From Pomphorhynchus laevis (Eukaryota > Acanthocephala > Palaeacanthocephala > Echinorhynchida > Pomphorhynchidae): a DNA stretch of 64,000 nucleotides. Both the position numbers and the translations under genes were made by a program. This document shows, piece by piece, positions 1 to 9,429 of this stretch (positions are counted from its first letter, which is position 1; each line of letters begins with the position of its first letter). Location of the stretch: the NCBI GenBank assembly GCA_012934845.2, contig WNNJ02000321.1:1-64000 (forward strand). Direction: 5' to 3'. A model generated the notes under the pieces. It searched no databases, was not told the DNA's origin, and was given only the letters and a program-made list of their open reading frames with translations.

Positions 1-441
1 ATAGTTGCTAGGTCACACGAGGTGACTTTCGCATTGAAAATTAACTACAGAATCCTCCTTTATGATATCCAATTCCATACACCCTGACTACTAACGGCCA
101 CATTGCCACAGCCGTTTTCGTTTCGCCCGCTTTTTGCCACATGTTGGTAGCCCCGGCTCGTCAGAAGGCTGACTACCAACTCTTCGCCTTTTGAAATTTG
201 ACTTATCCGATATTCGAGGTTTCGCTCTCCGTACTTGGTTTGCGCTCTTGACTGCTAGGCTACGAATCCAGGATTACCATATTTCACACAGTATATGATA
301 CCTTCCATCATGATATCCAGAAACTGCATTGTCCGAGATGCTTCTCTGGCATGCTTATTATAGATTTTATCGTATGAGATCATGAAGATCGATTGAAATC
401 GGGTCTGGTGATCCTTTGATGGATTCTTATTTATGTAATGA
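1..441 (-). mobile_element. tRNA-derived SINE with hammerhead ribozyme, unit 1
   Basis: One 441-bp unit on the minus strand, followed head to tail by a second unit that starts at 442 with the same words (ATAGTTGCTAGGTCACACG). Read on the minus strand it holds tRNA-like pol III boxes (A box around GTAGCCTAGCAG, B box around CTCGAATAT, slightly decayed) and then a hammerhead module: core CTGACGA at 164-158, GAAA at 124-121 and the cleavage triplet GTC at 88-86, so the predicted cut is between 86 and 85. The stem II side is slightly damaged compared with the copy at 1,121-1,563. Structure seen in sequence; SINE assignment rests on the A and B boxes and on multiple copies in the window. Confidence 0.75.
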
Positions 442-585
442 ATAGTTGCTAGGTCACACGAGGTGACTTTTGCATTGAAAACCAGCTACAGAAGCCTTCC
501 TTCATGATATCCACTTCCATACACCCTTAAGGGTGTCATACACCTTCACACTGAGGAGGTGTCATACACCTTCCATACACCCTTA
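442..585 (-). mobile_element. Hammerhead SINE, partial tandem unit
   Basis: Continues head to tail from unit 1 for about 140 bp and stops at a palindromic junction centred near 585, where an inverted unit begins. Only the part 3' of the predicted ribozyme cleavage point is present. Between 520 and 586 the short words TTCCATACACCCT and its reverse complement alternate several times. Confidence 0.65.
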
Positions 586-957
586 AGGGTGTATGGAAGT
601 GGATATCATGAAGTAAGGATTCTGTAGCTGGTTTTCAATGCGAAAGTCACCTCGTGTGACCTAGCAACTATTCATTACATAAATAAGAATCCATCAAAGG
701 ATCACCAGACCCGATTTCAATCGATCTTCATGATCTCATACGATAAAATCTATAATAAGCATGCCAGAGAAGCATCTTGGACAATGCAGTTTCTGGATAT
801 CATGATGGAAGGTTTCATATACTGTGTGAAATTTGTAATCCTGGATTCGTAGCCTAGCAGTCAAGAGCGCAAGCCAAGTACGGAGAGCGACAGCTCGAAT
901 CTCGGATAAGTCAAATTTCAAAAGGCGAAGAGTTGGTAGTCAGCCTTCTGAGATGCT
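586..957 (+). mobile_element. Hammerhead SINE, inverted unit
   Basis: Starts with AGGGTGTATGG, which is exactly the predicted first nucleotides after hammerhead cleavage, and runs through the tRNA-like boxes (A box near 850-861, B box near 893-901) to the middle of the ribozyme core (CTTCTGA), where it ends abruptly and an oppositely oriented piece begins. It is therefore a unit that begins at the cleavage site and is truncated inside the catalytic core. Confidence 0.65.
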
Positions 958-1118
958 TATTTATGTAATGAATAGTTGCTAGGTCACACGAGGTGACTTT
1001 CGCATTGAAAACCAGCTACAGAATCCTTCCTTCATGATATCCACTTCTATACACCCTTAAGGGTGTATGGAAGTGGATATCATACACTTAAGGGTGTCAT
1101 ACACCTTCCATACACCCT
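958..1118 (-). mobile_element. Hammerhead SINE, partial inverted unit
   Basis: Minus-strand copy of the first part of the unit (GTTGCTAGGTCACACGAGG and following), ending at a second palindromic junction around 1,040-1,120. The junction again consists of CCATACACCCT, TA, then AGGGTGTATGG, plus short extra iterations. Confidence 0.6.
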
Positions 1119-1120
1119 TA

Positions 1121-1563
1121 AGGGTGTATGGAAGTGGATATCATGAAGAAAGGATTCTGTAGCTGGTTTTCAATGCGAAAGTCACCTCGTGTGACCTAGC
1201 AACTATTCATTACATAAATAAGAATCCATCAAAGGATCACCAGACCCGATTTCAATCGATCTTCATGATCTCATACGATAAAATCTATAATAAGCATGCC
1301 AGAGAAGCATCTCGGACAATGCAGTTTCTGGATATCATGATGGAAGGTTTCATATACTGTGTGAAATCTGGTAATCCTGGATTCGTAGCCTAGCAGTCAA
1401 GAGCGCAAGCCAAGTACGGAGAGCGACAGCTCGAATCTCGGATAAGTCAAATTTCAAAAGGCGAAGAGTTGGTAGTCAGTCTTCTGACGAGCCCGGGGCT
1501 ACCAACATGTGGCAAAAAGCGGGCGAAACGAAAACGGCTGTGGCAATGGTGCCGTTAGTAGTC
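1121..1563 (+). mobile_element. Hammerhead SINE, complete monomer
   Basis: This 443-bp segment runs exactly from one predicted hammerhead cleavage point (AGGGTG at 1,121) to the next (GTC ending at 1,563), so it equals one ribozyme-processed monomer. It holds an A box TAGCCTAGCAGT at 1,386-1,397 and a B box GCTCGAATC at 1,429-1,437, the spacing expected of a tRNA-like pol III promoter. The ribozyme is at its 3' end. No protein-coding capacity is expected. The design (pol III promoter plus hammerhead) is known from Sm-alpha repeats of schistosomes; identity to that family is not claimed. Confidence 0.75.
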
Positions 1564-1568
1564 AGGGT
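1479..1568 (+). ncRNA. Hammerhead ribozyme (stem I open)
   Basis: All hammerhead parts are present in order: core CTGACGA (1,484-1,490, fits CUGANGA), stem II GCCCG 1,491-1,495 with CGGGC 1,520-1,524, GAAA 1,525-1,528, stem III made of AC/GT next to the core and AACGGC 1,533-1,538 with GCCGTT 1,551-1,556 further out, cleavage triplet GTC 1,561-1,563, and stem I 1,479-1,483 with 1,564-1,568 (including wobble pairs). Predicted cut after 1,563. Folding was done by eye. The copies near 13,100 keep core and stem II; the copy near 37,850 has lost part of the core. Confidence 0.75.
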
Positions 1569-1720
1569 GTATGGAATTGGATATCATGAAGGAAGGATTC
1601 TGTAGCTGGTTTTCAATGCGAAAGTCACCTTGTGTGACCTAGCAACTATTCAATACATAAATAAGCATCCATCAAAGGATCACCAGTCCCGATTTCAATC
1701 GATCTTCATGATCTCATACG

Positions 1721-1723
<3 letters not shown>
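1564..1723 (+). mobile_element. Hammerhead SINE, partial tandem unit
   Basis: Follows the complete monomer directly after the cleavage point, giving a head-to-tail dimer, and breaks off at a TA microsatellite. Confidence 0.65.

Positions 1724-1775
<52 letters not shown>
1724..1775. repeat. (AT)n microsatellite
   Basis: About 52 bp of uninterrupted AT alternation at the broken end of a hammerhead SINE unit. Similar tracts touch the two other SINE copies at 13,326 and 37,615. Confidence 0.95.
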
Positions 1776-1777
<2 letters not shown>

Positions 1778-1779
1778 TA

Positions 1780-2680
1780 TGTTACTGTTGAACCGCACAC
1801 GAGATCACATTTCTGGAATACTTTCGGAATATTTATTTTACTATTGAAATCGAAATCCAATGAACAGTGACTGTGATTTATTAGAAAAGCTTTCGGCTTT
1901 TGTAAGCCTTCTTCAGTTCAATCTGAAATATACATATGCACAATACAATGTCTGCAATATAACAAAAACACAAATCAAGTATCAAAACACAAATATACAG
2001 TTCATGTGCTAAGGTAAGTGACAGTCATTTTTTTGTTTAGGTGTAAATCTGTCATAAGTTGCGCTATCCAGAACTGTTCCCTATTTCTCCTCGCAGTTAC
2101 GTTAGGCAATTCATCCTCTAAAACCATAACGCTCATTGTATGCCCAGGGTGTTCAATGGAATGATTAGCTGCACCATCCCTACCAGTTCGTCCAGCTCTA
2201 ACGTCGCAACGTCTAGTATTCATACGAATATTAAGTTGATGTCCTGTTTCTCCGACATACTGAACCGGACATTCAGCACACAAACACAAATATACTATTT
2301 TTTCGTTTTACATGTGGCTGCACATCTTGTGGTGTACTCCAACGCCGTGACAGAGCTACGAAATTCGCTGCCTCTCCATATTTCTTCGCAGCATTTGCAT
2401 CTATTATTACCGCAGGGCGTGTACCACTTAATGTACCCTCATGACGTAATTTATTTGATAGTAGATTTCTCAAATTAACACCCTTTTTAAAAACTACTTT
2501 CAGTTTCTTCCTTGAGCCCGTGATTACATTTAAAGACGCTTATGCCCTATTGAGATCACCCTCCAAAGACAATAAGGCCGGATGATAATCGGTTACAATA
2601 TAACATCCACCCCCTCATCCTCCGGCGGAGATATTCGACTAAGCAATTCGCATCGATCCATTTTGCAAACGTCTATATAT
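1780..2680 (-). mobile_element. Penelope-like element 3' part with GIY-YIG domain (broken)
   Basis: Minus-strand remains of a PLE. The segment 2,289-2,002 encodes a GIY-YIG endonuclease-like domain: C-x2-C (CAEC), then VQYVGETGHQLNIRMNTRR, and NHSIEHPGH further on. Upstream on the same strand is the linker typical of PLEs between reverse transcriptase and endonuclease (NLRNLLSNKLRHEGTL). PLEs encode RT plus GIY-YIG endonuclease and replicate by target-primed reverse transcription. The copy is broken in several places and lacks the RT. A PLE-type terminal hairpin lies just beyond its 3' end. Confidence 0.8.
1885..1920 (-). ncRNA. PLE terminal hairpin, hammerhead-like core
   Basis: On the minus strand: CTGAAGA (1,916-1,910), a stem GGCTT/AAGCC closed by a short loop, then GAAAG. 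This matches the two conserved strands of a minimal hammerhead (CUGANGA, stem II, GAAA). PLE pseudo-LTRs are known to carry such motifs. Stems I and III are not convincing by eye. Confidence 0.5.
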
Positions 2681-2681
2681 A

Positions 2682-3100
2682 TCGAAGTCCAGTCTATCAA
2701 GCAACACCATTTAGTATAAATGCCGAATTTCGTAAGAAATCCTGGACCGTTGTCTACTCAGCACATCCGTGCACTACTGTTATACCTGCCGTATCCATTT
2801 AAGATCCAACGAGTGCAGTGACAATTCAGCAGCAACCTCTGCCTAGTGTTTAAGGATGGTCCGCACAGCAATTCGATCTGGTTAAGAGCGTAAGCCTCAG
2901 ACAATTGAGCAAAGTGTCGGAAACGCCTTTATTCACAATGCCACACAGGCAACCGAAACGACCAGTGTGTACCTCATTCTACTGATGAGTGTTGCCGGGT
3001 ACTCATCATTTCGATGCTGAAGTGGTCGTATAGAAGTGACATGGTGACTGAAAGTCGTGAATCGAAGTCCAGTCTATCAAGCAACACCCTTTAGTATATA
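2682..3100. repeat. ~379-bp tandem repeat, one unit plus start of next
   Basis: CGAAGTCCAGTCTATCAAGC occurs at 2,683 and again at 3,062, giving a 379-bp period. The unit is a diverged relative, in opposite orientation, of the 365-bp array at 6,862: both share AATCCTGGACCGTT, GCCGTAT and a module CCGAAAC...CTACTGATGAG flanked by a short stem (GGCAAC/GTTGCC here). Confidence 0.65.
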
Positions 3101-3212
3101 TATAGTTTAGATTATTGATTTAAATCAGCTCCGGGATCCTTTCACGGACACTTGTATATATTAATACTAGGATTTTAAGTCAAACCGGAAACACAAAGAT
3201 AATCGTTTTATT

Positions 3213-3243
3213 GAGCTTTCGACCAGCTAGTGGCCTTCTTTAG
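3213..3243 (-). ncRNA. PLE terminal hairpin, hammerhead-like core
   Basis: Minus strand CTAAAGA, stem GGCCA/TGGTC with a CTAGC loop, then GAAAGCTC. This is the same architecture as at 1,885-1,920 with different stem sequence, so it belongs to another PLE subfamily. The core has G5 changed to A. The rest of the element is not recognisable here. Confidence 0.4.
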
Positions 3244-3259
3244 GAAAATAATATTGTAT

Positions 3260-4940
3260 TCACTTTAGATCTTAAACTTTTTTAAGGTGTTTACACCTTT
3301 TTTAAGGTGTTTATGCTTTCTATTTAATAATATTAATTAAAATTGTGATATTTATTATTATATATACGCTTGTTATAAAAAACTTGTTATGCTAAAACTC
3401 AATGAACTAAATTCATATCCTGATGATAGCAAGATCTATTGAAATATTGAATCTTTCAAATAAAGAGAAATTATTTTCTTTTTGTATAAATTATATAAAT
3501 GTATACCAATTTATGTATCAAGTTATAAGCATTTTTTACATGGCAGATTACTTATATACGTAGCATATTTAAAGATATTTAAGCATATTTATTAAATTCA
3601 TATTTAATACATATATATAAGTAATACATATGATATATACATATGAAGAAATATTACTTATATACAATGAAGAAATCAAATTAATTGATTAAATACAAAT
3701 TACGATAAGTTAAACTAATTTATTGTCATGAAGTCATATGATATCCAATGCTCATATTTTATCTTACTTAAGTAAAAGTAGATCTATAACATCAAACTTA
3801 CATGAATTTATACAAAAATAAAATATTATCTACAAAGTATATAAAATATTATAGATTTGATAAATTGTTGGATTTGTCCAACAATTCACCGAATTTACCT
3901 ACGTATCAAGTTTACCAAGCATTAATTATGAAGAAGTGTATGATTTGCAATTTCATGAACACCATCATGAGCATAAATTAATAAATTAATTGGTTTAATT
4001 AATTGAAATTAATTAATTAATTAATTTTATTTAATTTTTATCTAAAACATATGCAATATCTGTAATTAATTGAAAGAATTGCTATATTTTTATATTGTTA
4101 TTTTTAATTATTATTTATTTTTTATTATTTGTTAAAAATTTGACATTTAGAAAGGTGAAAACTGTTCTTATGTGAAATGGTTTTAGTCCAACTTTTATTA
4201 ATCAAGATTCAATAAGTAATTCATAAATTTAACATTTATTACTTAAGAAAGTAATATTAAAGGTATAAGTGCGGTTTTGGCTTTACTGATTGTCTCTTTA
4301 ACTTAACTGACATTTATGACATTTATGTATTTTGCATAATGTCTTTGTTAAATAATAAAATCTTGATGTTTTAAGCTATTGTAAATATGAAAGCGATACG
4401 TAAGTATACAAAAGATTTTGAATTAAGCATCTCAATACTTATGTGTATCTAATTATTGTGTATTATAAATAATTAGTAAATATCTACAAATATATTTTAA
4501 ATATTTTAAAATCTATTATGCATTAATAACACATTAATTTTTGAGGTATATAGTGGCTTTTTGTGTTTTGCATACAATTGTAACGTTTAACTATTAAAAC
4601 TATCAAGTTACAATTGCAATGCTAGCTTTTCAATCATAGTCCTTTGTTGTTATGCCTAAGAATCACTGTGTCTGGAACATATACTGTACTTTGACTACAA
4701 AATGTTTCTCTTTGCTAAAACTTCGTTCTTTGCCATATACTGATCAAGAATGATTAATCACCTATTCGCCAAAATAGTTGATTATTGACTTTCTTCAATA
4801 ATCAACTATTTTATTTTTAATGTAATAAATAAATTTAAACAAAAATCGTTAAATATTCAAATCAACAAAATATTGTTAAAAATAAATTTAATTATAATTA
4901 TTTATTATTAAATTATAAATAAAATTATTATATAATAAAA
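3260..4940. other. AT-rich sequence without recognised genes
   Basis: Very AT-rich, with TTAATTAATT-type simple sequence near 3,990-4,035. One perfect hairpin at 4,771-4,812 has arms AAAATAGTTGATTATT and its complement. No open frame with coding character was found. Confidence 0.6.
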
Positions 4941-4974
4941 TAATATACATAGACTCAGTTAGCTGATCTGATTA

Positions 4975-5930
4975 TTATTTTTATAGTCGTATATTTTCAT
5001 TTTTAAAGTCGTGTAATTTAAGTTTAAAAATCGTACAATTTTATTTTTATTGTCGTATAATTTCAGTTTAAAAGTTATATAATTTCATTTTTATAGTTGT
5101 ATAATTACATTTTATAGTCTTATATTTTTATTTTTAAAATCGCATGTTTTCATTTTAATAAGAGTATAATTTTATTTGAATGGTCTTAAACGGCAAATTT
5201 TTAAATAAACGAAATTTAATCAATTATGTTTGCTACTTAAATAATATAGACGATTTATACAAATGAGAACACAACGCAATCAAATACTTTGTTGTTTTAC
5301 TTTCCCGAACACCATGGCTGCCAGTCATGTCGCACATGCATGCCTTTTTCTAGCTCTGTTGAAGCCCACGCGTTGCAGCTCTAACGAACAAAATACATCT
5401 GCTTCGAGGATCGCAGATAACACTGTATAAAAGTGCCATAAACGAAATTTAATCAATTATACTTGATACGAAAATAATAAAGACGATTTATACAAATGAG
5501 AACACAACGCAATCAAATACTTTGTTCTGTTTTACTTGCCCGAATACCATAGCCGTCAGTCATGTCGCACATGCGTGCCTTTTTTAGCACTGTTGAAGCC
5601 CACGCGTTGCAGCTCTAACGAACAAAATACATCTGCTTCGATGATCGCAAATTGCATTGTATAAGTGTCAAACGAAATTTAATCAATTTCATTTGCTACT
5701 TAAATAATATAGACGATTTATAATATTAAAGAAAACAACGCAATCAAATACTTTGTTATGATTTACTTTCCCCAACACCATGGCCGTTAGTTTACATTTT
5801 ATAATCATATTTTTTTAAAATTGCATATTTCCATTTTTATAAAAGTATAATTTCATTGGTATGTCCGTAAAATTTCATTTTTAAAGTCTTATGTTTGTAT
5901 TTTTAGTCGTATATTAATTTTCAAAAAATA
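4975..5930. repeat. ~23-bp AT-rich minisatellite, interrupted
   Basis: Imperfect units of about 23 bp of the type GTCGTATAATTTCATTTTTA run from 4,975 to about 5,200 and resume at about 5,795-5,930. The two halves are separated by the 233-bp repeat described next, so that repeat was probably inserted into or amplified within the minisatellite. Confidence 0.7.
5207..5792. repeat. 233-bp tandem repeat, 2.5 copies
   Basis: Units start with AAACGAAATTTAATCAAT at 5,207, 5,440 and 5,670 (periods 233 and 230). They share ACACAACGCAATCAAATACT and, in the first two copies, GCCCACGCGTTGCAGCTCTA. The third copy stops near 5,792. No coding frame is shared between copies. Confidence 0.85.
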
Positions 5931-6044
5931 TTATTAAAATATTAAATTTACCGTATATAAATAAAATAATATTAAAAATAAATTTTAACTAATAAGTGGA
6001 TTTTTTACGTATAATAAACAACTTTTTTAAAATTTAAAGTTGAA

Positions 6045-6430
6045 AGTTTTTTATGGATGGATAATAAATAATATACGTTGTATTAGAATAAGATATTATA
6101 TAATCAAATTTTATAAGAGGAAATATGTCATAAGCATGTATTGAGCCTCGCTGCTATGTTTGATCTAGGAATAGTGGCAGAAACTTGATAGCATAGCAGT
6201 TCCTCCTGTTGACCACTTTTCCTTATCCGGATACATCGTATATTATTTATTAGTCATTCAAAATCTGATTTATATTTTAAATTTTAATAATTAATGCTAT
6301 CGTTATATTAATAAATATACATTATATAAAATCTTATACAATCATTTTTTATTTATAATTATTTATCTTTATTTTGGATTTGTATATAGTATAAAATACG
6401 TAGACTCAGTTATCCGATTTGATCATCAAT
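6045..6430 (+). repeat. Dispersed hairpin element, copy 1
   Basis: First of three copies in the window (others 19,565-19,815 inverted and 48,195-48,540). Shared blocks are ATAATAAATAATAT..GTTGTATTAGAATAAG, a central hairpin CTGCTATG (6,151-6,158) with CATAGCAG (6,192-6,199), GATACATCGT..TATTTATTAGTCA and a distal GTAGACTCAGTTA. A further scrap of the distal block sits at 4,945-4,975. No coding potential. Confidence 0.7.
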
Positions 6431-6720
6431 ATATCGAAACATATTTTATAAACATATCATGAACAAATTCATATTCTATAAAGCTTAAAAATAAGTCAAC
6501 TATAATTGCTCTACTATTACCTACCATTGGAACACCTTATATTTGTCTAAATATATATGTCCCTACTTTTAAATAATTTTGATTTATCAAAATATTTAAG
6601 GTTTCCATAACATCTATATTTATATTACTCAATGCCAATTTTATCGAGTTTTTAGATGTTTGTCAGTTATTCTTGTACGAATAACGGGATATTCTTCCTA
6701 TTATTTATTCTTCTTGTTAT
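6430..6720 (-). mobile_element. Penelope-like RT fragment (broken)
   Basis: Minus strand encodes YIFRQ..GVPM and DLFLSFIEYEF, the RT region that in PLEs reads FRQ-x-GVPMG..SP..ADL-x-L-x2-YE. It is the same family as the better preserved piece at 55,930-56,420. Decayed, with several breaks. Confidence 0.6.
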
Positions 6721-6861
6721 GTAAAATAATAATTTATTATTTTAAATAATTTTGATTTAACAAAATATATTACGATTATATTAATTCAATTTTATCAATA
6801 TTTATTTTTGCTTGAGGATTTAATTTTTAATGAAATATTTATAAAATATTTAATTTTATGA

Positions 6862-7987
6862 AGCTGCTGTCGGTAATTAACTGGACTACACGCAACTATC
6901 AGCATACTATTCGTAACTACTAGACGTCAGAAATGACCGGCAGCGCTCATTAGTAGTATGAGCTATTTCGATGACGTTTCGGCTGCCTGCATAACTTTTG
7001 AAAAAGAGCATTTCCGATAAATTGCTTAAGTTCCAGTGGCAAAAAGCTCGTAAACTGTAAACTTGCTTATCATATCATCTCTATCTACATAAGGCGATTC
7101 ATTTGTTGCTGCATCGTGTCTTTCGTGGGATCTTTTAAAGAATTCGGCATATGTATCATTGAGATTGCATGGAAGATGCTTGATAATAACGGTCCAGGAT
7201 TCCATTTGAATACGGCAATATGTTAAAAGCTGCTGTCGGTAGTTAACTGAACTAAACGCAGCGATAAGCATAATATTCGTCACTACTAGACGTCAGTGAT
7301 AACTGGCAGCGCTCATCAGTAGTATGAGCTAATTTGATGATGTTTCGGCTGCCTGCGTGATATTTGAAAAAGAGCATTTCCGATAAATTGCTTAAGTTCC
7401 AGTGGCAAAAAGCTCGTAAACTGTAAACTTGCTTATCATACCATCTCTATACATATCAGGTGATGCATTCGTTGCTTAATCTCCTCATTAGTTGGATCCT
7501 TCAAAGGATTCGGCATATGTATCATTGAGATTGCATCGAAGATGCTTGATAACAACGGTCCACCATTCAAATGGAATACGTAATATGTTGAAAGCTGCTG
7601 TCGGTAATTAACTGGACTACACTCACCGGTCAGCATACGTCTCGTCACTACAAGACGTCAGAGATGACTGGCAGCGCTCATCAGTAGTATGGACCATTTC
7701 GATGACGTTTCGGCTGACTGTGTGACTTTTGTAAAAAATCATTTCCGATAAATTGCTTAAGTTCCAGTAGCAAAAAGCTCGTAAACTGTAAACTTGCTTA
7801 TCATACCATCTCTATCCATATCAGATGATGCATTTGTAGTTTCATCTCCTCATTAGTTGGATCCTTCAAAGGATTCGGCATATGTATCATAAAGATTGCA
7901 TCAAAGATGCTTATAGCAACGGTCCAGGATTCCATTCGAATACGGCAATATGTTGATAGCTGCTGTCGGTAGTTAACTGGACTACAC
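6862..7987. repeat. 365-bp tandem array, left part
   Basis: Units begin with AGCTGCTGTCGG at 6,862, 7,228, 7,593 and 7,958 (periods 366, 365, 365). The fourth unit is split by the RTE LINE and continues at 11,472-11,570. On the minus strand all units retain a coding-looking stretch (LNDTYAE in the first, a variant in the others, then SKFTVYELFATGT before a stop), which I do not recognise. They also hold CGAAACGTC...CTACTGATGAG inside a GGCAGC/GCTGCC stem. Confidence 0.85.
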
Positions 7988-8429
7988 GCGAGGCCTAACT
8001 AGGGCTACCGAGCGCGTCCCCGGGTTGCGGATAGGGGAAGAGCCTTCAGATATGGAGGTTAGCTACGACATAAGCAAACAACTGTTTGACGAATAAGTAG
8101 TCGCGGACAATTAGTTGATGTGCTATGACGGTGGCGGATTCAGAGTTGGCACTCTTGATCCCTAAAAATACCATCAACCAAATACGGGCTAGCATATTAA
8201 CATGGCGAGATTGTCCCGCCATTAAATAAGGACTTGCCCCCTTGAGTGTGGCGAACTCATGTGGTATCCCAGCCTACAACAAACACCAATGAAAGTAAAC
8301 ACGAAGAAACTACATATGCAAAAAATGCAACAAACTCCCGATCAAACTAATTTTGTGAGTCCGACTAGACATGCGATCCCTGAGTGCCTGACCAGGGAGG
8401 AAAACCATCTTCCAAAATCACCCTTACAA

Positions 8430-9429
8430 AACAAAAAGTTGAAGATTGCGGCTATAAATGTAAGAACACTATTAAAAGGATCAATCGATCCTTTTGGCCA
8501 GCACTCCAGATATCCGTAACATTGACATATGCTGTGCAACTGAGTGCCGGATTCCAGATGCTGGGTCGGTCAACGTCGGTGTCCCTGACAGCTCACGATA
8601 CTATACAATGCTCTTTTCTGGACCCACGGATGGTTCCGGTCAACGTGGTGTAGCCATTCTGATTCGGCCATCTATTATGCCCTACTTGATTGACTGGAGT
8701 CCATTTAGCGACAGATTAGCTTCTATACGACTGAGAGGCAAAAATTCATACTGGACTGTCATCTGTGCATATGGCCCAACAAATGCTACGATTCCTGTAA
8801 AAATTGATGAATTTTATCAGAAACTTGATGAAGTTCTACTGACAATTCCCTCGCGTGATTTTATTGTGGTCGCCGGCGACTTCAATTCTCAACTTAGGTC
8901 AAGTGAATTGACCGCACCCTTTGTTGGAAAACATGGAATTGGCAAAATGTGTGCAAACGGTAACAAACTGCTTGATTTGATGTGCATGCATCGTTTGATA
9001 GCTATGAACACTTGCTTCCAGCACCGGAAACGGCATCTAGTAACATGGACATATCCTAACGGCGAGGACCGCAATCAAATTGACTTTATTCTGGTTCGTC
9101 TACGGTGTAGAAAAGCCATCACAAACTGCCGTTCGTATTGGGGAATTGATGTATTGACAGACCACTCGCTAGTAATAATGGATATTGAAGCAACATTCAA
9201 ACCCAAGTCACAAAGGTCAAAGTTAATACAACCAGAAGTACGGCTACTAGAAAACGACTACATACGTAGTAGATTCATTGACAGTGTATCACGCAAGCTT
9301 GAGTTTAAGTTTTTACCAGTATCGGATGGAAATGAAGATGTTTGTCAGATTGTTGAACGATGGTCAACACTCAAGAACGCACTATATTCCTCGGCTCATG
9401 ATATTCTTTTTTTATCGCAAAAGTCGTAG
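8430..9429 (+). pseudogene. RTE LINE APE endonuclease domain
   Basis: The domain opens with IAAINVRTLL (around 8,448) in one frame and shifts near 8,490 to a second frame that stays open to 9,429. Apurinic-endonuclease motifs are visible: CCATECRIPD, GVAILI, VVAGDFNSQL (about 8,868-8,893), NQIDFILV (about 9,074) and LTDHSLV (about 9,155). It would nick the chromosomal target to prime reverse transcription. There is no ATG at the start of the second frame, as expected for a decayed single-ORF RTE. It stops at 9,429, where the protein continues in another frame (RRNDWISATSIM), marking a further frameshift. Confidence 0.85.

Noticed and set aside
736-921. 61-codon minus-strand open frame over the SINE
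   Set aside because: It lies across the tRNA-like and ribozyme-proximal part of a non-coding SINE; other SINE copies do not keep it as a gene.
1386-1437. Functional tRNA gene
   Set aside because: The A and B boxes are tRNA-like but there is no cloverleaf or acceptor stem; it is the promoter part of a SINE.
2140-2478. 112-codon plus-strand open frame
   Set aside because: Antisense shadow of the GIY-YIG and linker coding on the minus strand.
6900-7000. The 365-bp satellite module as a working hammerhead
   Set aside because: Both core strands and a paired outer stem are present, but in swapped order, and I find no stem I next to CTGATGA. Kept as a finding about structure, not as a ribozyme feature.
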